A stretch of DNA of 64,000 nt, taken from NCBI RefSeq assembly GCF_963678635.1, contig NC_087069.1, positions 32,699,710 to 32,763,709 on the forward strand, read 5' to 3'. Position 1 is the first letter of the stretch. The number at the start of each line of letters is the position of its first letter. This stretch comes from Symsagittifera roscoffensis. Lineage: Eukaryota; Xenacoelomorpha; Acoela; Convolutidae. A program made the position numbers and the translations under genes. The notes under the pieces are model-generated. The model ran no database searches. It was not told where the DNA came from and was given only the letters and a program-made list of their open reading frames with translations. Of this stretch, positions 55,784 through 64,000 are shown piece after piece.

Positions 55784-56519
55784 TAATTCTTCTATTGTTT
55801 TTTATCTTTCAATATAACTAATTAGCAAAAAGTCACAAAAAGAGACCTAGTAGTTTTTCACCATCGGAAACATACAGATCTCTTAGCATATGTATGTAAT
55901 CATCAACATTAGACTCTTTAATTTCTAGAAGGTTTTTCAAAATGCTACCATCTATCATTAAAAAGTAGTTTTTTGAGGGTGGTTTTTGTATGCCGACTTT
56001 ATGCTTTTGTGCTTATATTGCATACCAAAAGTGTGTTCATTGTCTCGTTTCCAACTCTGTCTGTTGGGGTTCCCAAGCTTATCACCCCCTTTTTCTTAAC
56101 CCCCTCTCATATAACCCCAAAATCAGATAACCCCAATACAATTTAACCCCTTTTTAAAACCAATTGTTAGAATCAAAGTGAAAGTTACTTGAAAAGGATT
56201 CGGAACCATATCGTCGGTAAACATCAAAGCTTTAATTGCGAAAAATGTTGCGAACCAAAATGAGTTAACATGCACGCTGCTAAATGCGTTTTAGATTTGA
56301 ACAGAAATGACCTTGCCGATAGTCTAGACTTTGATATGAACTTGAAAACGAATCCGACCGACATGATTCAAATTGGTGCATATACAAAACATTTGAATTT
56401 CTTGACCTTGATCTTTTGGCGCCGATAGAATAGATCTACGCTTTGAAAACTCAAACATGGGCTTAATTAAAGATCAAAGAGCCAAAATTGGAAGAATAAT
56501 TCGGATGACAACCAAAGGC

Positions 56520-56592
56520 CTCATGGTGTAGTGGTTAAAGCGTTAGTCTCAAAATCTAGAGATCAAAGGAGCGAATCCCTGGCGGCACAAAA
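56520..56592 (+). repeat. tRNA-like sequence inside the MULE
   Basis: GGCCTCATGGTGTAGTGGTT, then TTAGTCTCAAAATCTAG (an anticodon-arm-like hairpin with CAA in the anticodon position) and GGAGCGAATCCCTGGCGG. The T-loop differs from consensus. It is probably a decayed SINE head or tRNA pseudogene. Confidence 0.45.
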
Positions 56593-56836
56593 AAATTTCC
56601 AATTTTCCCAAAAAAAGTTTAATTTCGGGTAAATATGATAACGGGTATATCAAGGGTACAATAAATGGGTTAACCTTAGAGGGTTGGGCGGAGGGAAAAG
56701 AAAAGTCAACACCTTGTATGTATTCATTATTTTGCCGGTTTCAAATCGACTCTAGCTCAATTTTGAAAAATCAAGGAAAATAATTAAACTTGGAAAAAAT
56801 TTTATTGCTTGGCAATATAGATTAAATAGCAAATAT

Positions 56837-57341
56837 TTAACTCAAGTTCGCCATAGCGCGAAAGAAATGCATATCAGTTTTTTCTTCGTAAAAATGCATA
56901 ATATTCTGCACTTTTTCGTTGAGCACCCGGTATTTTTTCTTTTTTGTAAATTGGTGACCACTCGAGGCGTTATAGAAATTAAGTTTTTGGACGGAAGCGT
57001 CTTTTTGCAAATTTGCAATCACTTTCCATATACTGGGATGCGATCCACTGAAGTATGACTGTATGCCATAATGCCAGCCCTCTACAGCATTTGTTGTTCT
57101 GGCCAAACCCGATGATGCCGCATCCCTTTGATTCAATAAAGTTTTCTCCATCCGTAATTGCTGTTGCGCGGCATTTATGGGTTTGGTACTTTGAGCAGTT
57201 CCAATTTGTTGTTGTCTTGTTTTTTCGTTTAAGGTAATACTCGTGGCCTGATACCACTAGCATTTGTTTGTATTTCGAAGATAAAGTAAAATGGAATGAC
57301 GCTTCAAACATTATATCTGATCTGATAGAGTGGTATAACAA
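56837..57341 (-). pseudogene. FLYWCH-MULE transposase remnant, core deleted
   Basis: Two overlapping minus-strand frames make up one decayed gene. The first (57341 to about 57150) has a FLYWCH zinc-finger pattern: MLVVSGHEYYLKRKNKT, WNCSKYQTHKCRAT. The second (57151-56837) has the C-terminal motif of MULE transposases, ARTTNAVEGWHYGIQSYF and HPSIWKVIANLQKD. The catalytic DDE core that should lie between them is absent, and the two parts are in different frames, so the protein cannot transpose DNA. Confidence 0.78.
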
Positions 57342-57715
57342 TGGTTAAAGAAATAGGCAGTATGATTTTTTATAAAACTCACAAACGTCTTTTGTTGCCT
57401 TCAATTAGCACCATGTAGGTTATCTCTGTTTTAAACGCGTGAGTGAGGGATTATTTCTCTAACTAATCGAAATGCAATTATTTTTGTGATGCTAGAGGCA
57501 TCAAGTGAATTAAGACTAGTTTTTCAGGCCTCAATTAGTAAGCTTAATTGGACTACTCCTGTACTTAAAAAAAGGACTTAATTTGAAACAAATTATCGTC
57601 ATTAAAAGGGGGTTAAATTGTTGTGCGTTTATCATGTTACGGGGTTATGATATAGGGGGTTTAAACAGAGGGGTTTAAATATCGTAGGGTTAAAGAGTGG
57701 GATACCGTCTGTTGG

Positions 57716-58234
57716 CTATGCTTGTGATCATCAGCTCAAATTGAAACTGAAGTAAAATAGAGTACGGACGGGGGCCCGAAAAGAAAAGAAGTTTTCTCCT
57801 AGTTTGCAAATTATACGTACGTTTGCTCATTGATAACAAAAACTCATTTGCTTATGAAGGGGACCAACCAGGGCCACTCAGACATTCGTAAGATGCAAAT
57901 ATTCGTATTCTTCTGTTGCCAAAAACCTTGCAGCGAGCGAAGCAAGATTTTCCTAGGTGACAATCTTGTCAATGATTTGTTACAATTTGTTGCCTGTTAC
58001 GAGTTATTGCCTGTTACGAATTGTTGCATTCGTAACCGGCAGCAATATATCTTCCACTCAACCCTCACTTTCTTGAGAGCTTAGTCAGATCCGTGTTTTT
58101 TGGCTTCACGTTGGTCCTTCGCCTTGAAGAACTTAATCTAAAAAATTTCAAAATTATTAACAGCTATTTTCTAAAGTTATCTATGGGAATAGATAATAGT
58201 TTGAGTTTGATTTGATATGTCACATTTAGCTCTG
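57716..58234. other. intergenic stretch
   Basis: No supported feature. A short plus-strand frame at 57830-58084 has no recognisable domain. GAGTTATTGCCTGTTACGA and similar words repeat near 57990-58020. Confidence 0.4.
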
Positions 58235-58627
58235 TTAGGTCCATTTCCCGACATCGTCCCAATATGTCATGTTGCTTTGTTTGACGAATGAATTTTCAGC
58301 AGACCATTGTTCCAAGTCGACCGTGTCTGATTCTCTGAAACTCATAACTCTGTAAACTGAATTGTAGTCTCTGCCGCAGTAGAGGCACCAGTGGTTTGTG
58401 AATGATAGTCTTGACTTTTGATTCCGAATATTGCACAGTTGACAGTAAGATTCAACTTGATCAGCAGTCTCAAATTTGCAAGAAGATATCAAAGCTAGCC
58501 ATTCAAGAGAATAAGATGCATGGTCCCTTGGAACGGCATGGATTTTAAGAGACGATAGTAAATTAAGCCACTCGAGGTAAGTAGAGTTTTGGCATGTTGG
58601 AAAGTCTTTAATTATAGTTTGGGACAT
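58235..58627 (-). CDS. hypothetical protein, two CxxC pairs (130 aa)
   Basis: The frame starts MSQTIIKDFPTCQNSTYLEW at an ATG and ends in TAA (58237-58235). Codon use looks coding. It has CQLC and CLYC about 26 residues apart, which could bind zinc. The N-terminal half has an internal similarity, EWLNLLSSLKIH and EWLALISSCKFE, about 33 residues apart. I recognise no family. It may be the last exon of a longer minus-strand gene that includes the open stretch at 58877-59100. There is no visible signal peptide or membrane segment. Confidence 0.45.
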   Translation of the reverse strand: MSQTIIKDFPTCQNSTYLEWLNLLSSLKIHAVPRDHASYSLEWLALISSCKFETADQVESYCQLCNIRNQKSRLSFTNHWCLYCGRDYNSVYRVMSFRESDTVDLEQWSAENSFVKQSNMTYWDDVGKWT

Positions 58628-58876
58628 TCCCGATAGTGCAGTTGCAATTGTTGTAACAAATTTGATAGTATTATTTTTATCGTGATACTTAGTTGTAAAA
58701 GTTGCAGCGTAAGAGACGCACGCCTAATTACCACTCATTGTGAATGGTATTGTTTGCTTTTGCTGCTGTATTTTTGCCGATTGGCTCTAGAGCAGAATTA
58801 TACGCAATCTAAATAACATCTAGCAGAACGTTGATTAGGAAGCAAGTTTGTATTTTTTGAATTTATCAAGAAACTA

Positions 58877-59100
58877 TTCTACATTTTTCTGCCAATTTGT
58901 TCGCTTAACTTGTAGTTTTCTTCGTCTTTCATTATAAAAAGGTCGAAACAACGGATTTTTTCGAAAGTGTTAGCGCGAAAAGAGAAGGCGTTCTTCAGTT
59001 CTTGTGTGGTGTTTATGACAAACCTTGTTTTTAAAATAAATTCGGACTTGTATTCAATCAGTTTTTGATTTCCGAAGCTCTCGAAATGTGAGCTTCCACG
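58877..59100 (-). CDS. possible upstream exon of the minus-strand gene
   Basis: A minus-strand frame without ATG near its start is open for about 75 codons and reads ...SSHFESFGNQKLIEYKSEF, TRFVINTTQELKNAFSF, RANTFEKIRCFDLFIMKD, then a TAG. A donor-like AA|GTTAAG near 58908 could splice it towards 58627. Codon use and residue mix look genuine, but the acceptor is unclear and no homologue is recognised. Confidence 0.3.
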
Positions 59101-59139
59101 CTTTTTTATTAATCAAACCTAAGTGAATAAAACTTTTTT

Positions 59140-59265
59140 TTTTAACTTTAAGATCATTTATCCACGGGGGAAAGGACCAACACAAGAGCTGTACAGCTCA
59201 TCACGGCGAACCGCTGTTGTGCCCCTGTTTAAGAACTACATGCAATTATTATTATTATTTTTTTT
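59140..59265 (+). mobile_element. 3' end of a CR1-group LINE
   Basis: GGGGGAAAGGACC, the palindrome GAGCTGTACAGCTC (59186-59199), GTTGTGCCCCTG and an (ATT)n tail are arranged as in the 3' UTR of the LINE at 7085 (GGGGGAAACCCC, stem-loop, triplet tail). It is a strongly 5'-truncated copy. Confidence 0.65.
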
Positions 59266-59707
59266 TGAATGAGTGTCTTAACTTGACTGTTTATTTATAT
59301 TGCGACTACATTTGGTGTTTCAATTGCTCAAAAACACTGATTCGATCTTTTTATTGCATCATCGAAATTTTTGTTGCCTAATCTCTCTAGCTTATCTAAA
59401 TTTAAACTGATTGGCAGAAATCGGTTCGTAGACCAGTCTGGTTAGAGGCCAGTTCTCCAGTTGATCAGTCGACCAGTTGAAAAATCTATTTTAATGAAAT
59501 CTATTTATATCTTTTTTGTTAGTATCGTATCTGTTATTACAAAGTATTATATAATCGTCAATGCGTTGCTCAAATTATAGAATTAAATGAGCTGGTTGGT
59601 CAGGTTTGAAAAATCAAAATCGGCCTTACGTTCGTAGCTCTTACAAACGATTATGTAAGAGCTACGAAAGTCTTGAAGGTCTCATTCAAGTGACGTAGTT
59701 TTTGATT

Positions 59708-60262
59708 GGCATATCTTATATATTAAATGAGTGTCTTAATGCGCTATGGACGCAACGTTTTAAGGTTTCTATCAAGCACAACGTTAAAAAATTAGGCTCC
59801 CCCCCCCCCCCCCACTTCACACGACCATCAATATATTAGTGTAACGAGTGGTTTTACGAGGTTGAGTATGAAGTCCTAATGTTTGTCGTGGCCTTATTAG
59901 TCTGTATGTAAATATTCATTGCATTCGGACAATGTAGTCAAAAAATTTACAAATAAAAATTAGCAGGTGGGGGAAAAGGAAAAAGAGCCAAAAATTGTTC
60001 AGAGCAACCATGAGAGGATGATGAACTCGATCCAATTTCAATGCTAGACAGTTCCTGCCTAATTTTTGTCCAAAATAATGTGTTTACAGAATCATCTTAT
60101 ATATTAAATGAAAGTCTTAATGCGCTATGGACGCAACGTTTTAAGTTTTCTATCAAGTACAACGTTTAAAAATTATTCAGAGCAACCATCAGAGGATGAT
60201 AAACTCGATCCAACTTCAAAGCTAGACAGTACCGGCCTAATTTTTGTCCAAAATTTTGTGTT
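59708..60262 (+). repeat. direct repeat, one copy interrupted by a MITE
   Basis: The segment with CTTATATATTAAATGA...CGCTATGGACGCAACG and GAGCAACCAT.AGAGGATGAT occurs at 59708-59794 plus 59991-60095 and, uninterrupted, at 60097-60262. The difference is the 196-bp insertion listed next. Confidence 0.88.
59795..59990 (+). mobile_element. 196-bp MITE with 8-bp target duplication
   Basis: The left end is GGCTCC followed by a poly-C run; the right end on the minus strand is GGCTCTTTTTCCTTTTCCCC. The flanks AAAAATTA and AAAAATTG match the empty site AAAAATTA in the neighbouring repeat copy. The second copy is at 63793-63984. An 8-bp duplication is compatible with hAT. Confidence 0.87.
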
Positions 60263-63200
60263 AACAGAATCATTTCAGCCTGAAACGAATATGGTAAAAA
60301 CAGCAACCTCTATGCTAAGAAAGAAACTTTTTGCGAATTAATTCGGTCGATATAAAACTGAATTATTTCAACGTTTTATAGCTTAAAAAAATTGAAATTT
60401 TTTGCGAACCGATTCGGTCCACGGAATAACTTTTAATACGTCAAAGTTTCATAGCTTGAATAAACTGAAACAGTTTATGAATTAACTTGATGTTTCAAAG
60501 TTTAATGGCTTGTGTCACTGCTTTAGAAAAACTTGAAATTTTCGCCGGCTGATTCGCTCTATGAAACAACGTGAATTTTTTCAAAGTTTTATTAAGAGTA
60601 ATGAACGAATTAAGGACTCTTATACAGTTCAGCTATGAAACATTGAAATATTTCAAGTTGTTTCATAGAGCGAATCAATTCGCGAAAGCAGTAAAGTTTT
60701 TGCAGGCAAGCCATTAAAGCAAACATAGCCAACTGACAGTTGGAAAAGAGTAATGAACCCAATGAAACTGAAACAAAAACTGACTCGTTTTTTTTCAAAA
60801 TCTTCAACTTTTGAATTTCGAAAAGAAAGATAGCCTTAAAGCTCTTTGAATTTACAGGACAATTTGTGATGGACACTTTTTTGTTAACATTAACCCAATT
60901 TGAGAAAACTGGATCAATAGGCAAAATTTGATTGCACTGGGATATCTCATAATTAATTTCCATTTTTGAAATTAGGAGTCGCTCACGTTTTTCGTGACCT
61001 TTACTTGTTTTGCTGATCGATAGATGATTCTGCTTTCCTTTTATTAATGGAAATATACTGAACTTAAAAAAAAATCAGTCAAACCGCGAAAAATCAAAAT
61101 TGAGCGTGAATAAATTTTAAGACTTTTTCCTGAAAAAAAAACAAAATCTTGAAAAAACATAAACAATCAAGACCTAGCTTGCTTAGAAAAACCTATACTT
61201 TTCGCGAACGGTTTCAGTCTATGCAATAGCTTGAAATAATTCAAAGTTTCATGGCTTTAAAAGCTTGCGTAGAAAATTTTTTAAAGTTTTTGCGAAGCAA
61301 TTTGATTCACGAAATATCTCGAAATATTTCAAAATTGCACAACTGGAATAGCTTGCTCCGAAAAACTTTTATTTTTCGCGAAAAGGTTTGGTCTACGAAA
61401 CAACTTGAGTTCAAAGTTTCGAAATGTTCATAGCAGTGAAAAGCTTGCTTAGAAAAGTTTAAGTTTTCGAAAGTTGATTCGGTTTATTAAATAACTTGAT
61501 TTCTTTCAAAGTTTCTGGCTCAAAAAGCTTGCTTAGAAAAACTTTTTTCGCGAACCAGTTTAGTCTAAGAAATAACTTGAATTCGATTCGAACACCGATT
61601 TGTTCTTTAAAATAACTCAATCTTTTTCCAACTTTTATCGACTTATTGACTGCAAAGGAAAACTTCAACTATTTGCTATCCGATTCTCTGCATAAAAAAA
61701 ACTGAACTTCTTGCGAACTAATTTGTCCATAAAATAACTTGAAACAATTCAAAGTTTCATTGCTTGAATAGCTTGCAAATAAAAACTCAGCTTTTTCGTG
61801 CTTCGTTTCGATCTACGAATTCACTTGAAATGTTTCATAGCCTGAATAGCTTGCTTAGAAAAACTTCAAGATGTTCAAAACGGATAGAGTCGATGAAATA
61901 TCTTGAAGTATTTCATAGCTTGAAGAGCTTGCTCAGGAAAACATAAGCTTTTCGCGAACTGATTCGGTTCAAGAAATTAGTTGAAGACTTTCAAAGCTGG
62001 AGCCAAATAGCTAGCATAGCAATTTTTTTTGCTAATCACATTGATCTATGAATAATCTTGAAATATTTCAAATTTCCATCGCTTGATTGGCTCCAAAAAA
62101 AACTTGAAGATTTGCTGTATGATTAATTTTCTGAAATGATTTCAAGTATTTCGAAGTTTCATCGATTGAATGGCTTGAGCAGAAAACTTTTATTTTTCGT
62201 TATGCGAATGGCCTTAGTTTGTTTCAAAGATTCCAAGCATGAATAGATTGCTTAGAGAATCTGGAAGTTTTCTAATTTGGTCTATGGAAGAACTTGAAAC
62301 ATTTGAAAGATTCAAATTGGTTGAAAGGTGCAATAAACGAAACTTATTTTTTTTCGGTGTTCGATTGCTTTCGTGAGAAAAGTTTAAAAAAATCAGAATT
62401 TGAAAAGCTTCAGAAAACTTTTTGCTGACTGATTGCTCTATAAAACAACCTAAAAGTTTTCCTTGCTGGAATAGCTTGCATGAAATTTTTTCTGTTTTTT
62501 TTCAAATTGATTAGCTCTAACAAACAAATTGAATTGTTTCAATTTCATAGCTTCAGAAGCATGCTTGGAAAGTTTTTAATTTTTCGCCGAGCAAATCAGT
62601 CTATAAAATTTCAGTTTTATTGAAAATTTTGATTTTTCGCAAATCGATTCGTTCTATAAAAGAATTTGAAATTGTTCAACTTTTCGTCGCTTACATGGGT
62701 TTAAAATATAAAATAATTTTTGACCATCCATTTTGCTTCATTTCAAAGATTCATAGCATAAAAATCTTGCTTCGAAAAATGGATTTTTGAAAGCCAGTTT
62801 GATCTATGAAATAAACAAAAACTGTTTCCTCGGCTGAACGGCTGCAAAAGAAAAAAATTTTTTTTCTGCTATGCGATACCTTTCGTGAAATAACTTTAAA
62901 TTATTTAGTTTTGCACTTGAATGGCCAAATAGAAAAATTAGAACAAAGTTTTGCCATTCAACTCGCTGAATGAGCCATTACAAAAGGTCATTTTTTGCCA
63001 TTCGATTTTCTCCATGAAATAAGTTGAAAATTTCAAAATTTTTGCTTAATAGCTTGCCTAGAAAAACTTGAATTTTTTGCGATCCTGTTCTTTCTGTGGA
63101 ACATTTTGAAATACTTTATTGAAAAATCTAACTTTTTGCCAACTGATTCGCTCTATGAAACAACTGGCATTTTTTTGAAAGTTTCCTTGTTTTAATAGCT

Positions 63201-63690
63201 TGCATAGAGCTTGAGCTTTTTGCGAACTGATTTTCTTTATGAAATATCTTGGAATTTTTCAAAGTTGCATGGCTCTAAAAGCTTGCCTATAAAAACTAAG
63301 TTTTCGCAAAGAAAATCAGTTTATGAAATAAATTGAAATTGTTTGAGAGTTTACAGGCTTAAGTAACTTCTTTGGAAAAACTTGAACGTTTCACCGACTG
63401 ATTCGCTCAATGAACAACGTGATTTTTTCAAAATTTTAATAGCTTGCCTAAAGAAACGTTCGCGAATTGATTCGCTCTAAAAACAAGCTAAATTTTTTCA
63501 AAGTTTCATAGCTTAACTAGCTTGCTTAAGAAAACATCAATTTCTTGTGAACAGATTTGTACTATGAACCCTAAAATTTTCAAACCGATTTACGATATGG
63601 CTTAGCTTGGATAGGATAACTTGGATAGTTTCCTTACTTGGATAGCTTGGTCAGAACAACAACTAAGTTTTTGCGAGCCAATTAAAATTG
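60263..63690. repeat. degenerate satellite, unit about 77-90 bp
   Basis: Imperfect units such as AGCTTGCTTAGAAAAACTT, TTTTTCGCGAACTGATTCGG, CTATGAAATAACTTGAAA, and TTTCAAAGTTTCATAGC follow one another for 3.4 kb. The AGCTTGC word recurs at about 61176, 61262, 61351, 61442, 61526, 61771, 61849 and 61926. Divergence between units is high, so the array is old. It is interrupted by an inverted 'GAGTAATGAACG'-family copy at about 60600-61150. No gene is present. Confidence 0.85.
60600..61150 (-). repeat. inverted 'GAGTAATGAACG' family copy inside the satellite
   Basis: It contains CATAGCCAACTGACAGTTGG, GAGTAATGAAC and the family body in reverse, ending near TCAAACCGCGAAAAATC. A second AAGAGTAATGAACG lies at 60596. 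Satellite units resume at about 61170. Confidence 0.75.
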
Positions 63691-63718
63691 GAGGCGGGCT
63701 TGCTAGTATACTTTATAG

Positions 63719-64000
63719 CAGCCGCAGATCTAGGATTCTCTCATGGGATTCTCTTATTTGATGATTTATTTCTACGACGAAATTGATTTTCCGGCTCTTT
63801 CTATTTACCCGCCCACCTCACACAAGCCATCAAATGTATGGTGTAACTAGGGTTGTACAAGGTCCAATACGAAGAGCAAAAGTTTTTGCCAAAGCTTAAT
63901 TGGTCGGCGTGCTTATTTTTGTAACAATTGGACAATGTAAACCGAAAATAAAAACTTGCAGGCGGGGAAAAAGTAAAAAGAGTCAATTTTCCGAGCTGTC
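63719..64000 (+). mobile_element. hAT-like MITE with a second MITE inserted (runs off the window)
   Basis: It starts CAGCCGCAGATCTAGGATTC and reaches AAATTGATTTTCC, where the family normally continues GAGCTCTCCC. Here the 192-bp MITE intervenes, after which AATTTTCCGAGCTGTC resumes until the window ends. Confidence 0.78.
63793..63984 (+). mobile_element. 192-bp MITE nested in the hAT-like MITE
   Basis: Terminal inverted repeats are GGCTCTTTCTATTT.ACCCGCC and (minus strand) GACTCTTTTTACTTTTTCC. The flanks GATTTTCC (63785-63792) and AATTTTCC (63985-63992) form an 8-bp target duplication with one change. It belongs to the same family as 59795-59990. Confidence 0.85.

Larger units (their letters stand above)
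56068..57706 (-). mobile_element. Mutator-like (MULE) element, 1639 bp, with 9-bp target duplication
   Basis: GTCTGTTGG is present on both sides (56059-56067 and 57707-57715), the 9-bp target duplication typical of Mutator elements. The ends GGTTCCCAAGC and (minus strand) GGTATCCCACTC start similar inverted repeats rich in AACCCC. Inside are a broken FLYWCH-type transposase and a tRNA-like sequence. The target is the CCAACTG-CAGTTGG end of a 'GAGTAATGAACG'-family copy, because the interrupted text resumes as CTATGC. Confidence 0.87.

Noticed and set aside
56520-56592. A functional tRNA-Leu(CAA) or tRNA-Met gene
   Set aside because: The B-box-like part (GGAGCGAATCC) departs from consensus and the acceptor ends do not pair; a decayed copy is more likely.
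60108-60341. Plus-strand frame of 77 codons
   Set aside because: It lies in a directly repeated segment next to the satellite, and the other copy of the segment does not preserve the frame.
1-64000. CRISPR array, prokaryotic operons or ribosome-binding sites
   Set aside because: The window is eukaryotic (spliced gene, retrotransposons, SINE-like repeats). The minisatellite has no unique spacers, so it is not a CRISPR array.

Overview
This is an AT-rich animal nuclear DNA window, probably from an invertebrate. It has large GT-AG introns, GC-richer exons, dense transposon debris and a metazoan class-1 P4-ATPase gene. The species cannot be named from the sequence. The abundance of short tRNA-like repeats would fit several marine invertebrate groups, tunicates among them, but that is only a guess.

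Layout. Bases 1-5000 hold a 14-bp minisatellite and a 2104-bp tandem duplication; an inverted 280-bp piece of the duplicated unit lies at 5940-6216. A non-LTR retrotransposon with an uninterrupted reverse transcriptase lies at 7085-9503. Bases 11395-17373 hold a roughly 3-kb tandem duplication. It carries minus-strand debris of a second retroelement (RT C-terminus plus a restriction-like endonuclease-type domain) and a hAT-like MITE present in both copies.

The main gene is a plus-strand phospholipid flippase (P4-ATPase, ATP8A-like). Eighteen exons run from 21887 to the stop at 52071, all with GT-AG borders and matching phases. Two more possible 5' exons (5438-5543 and 10032-10264) have compatible phases. 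The catalytic P-domain is interrupted by a 200-base assembly gap (37819-38018) exactly after GDGA of the GDGAND hinge. The introns carry tRNA-like SINE-type repeats, a gutted Ty1/copia element (25031-27740) inserted into one of those repeats, and an intronless F-box-like gene (39668-41158).

Downstream of the flippase (52.1-64 kb) the window is mostly repeats. These include a 345-bp hAT-like MITE, a tRNA-Lys-like SINE, a 1.64-kb Mutator-like element with a 9-bp target duplication and a broken FLYWCH transposase, and a small minus-strand hypothetical gene. They also include a LINE 3' end, a 192-196-bp MITE family (one copy inside another MITE, one beside an empty-site copy), and a 3.4-kb degenerate satellite of about 85 bp per unit.

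Nothing here is a clear new molecular system. The most interesting material is the repeat biology: a composite tRNA-like element with hairpins at both ends, several datable nested insertions, an 80-nt hairpin near a repeat end, and the intronless gene nested inside the flippase.
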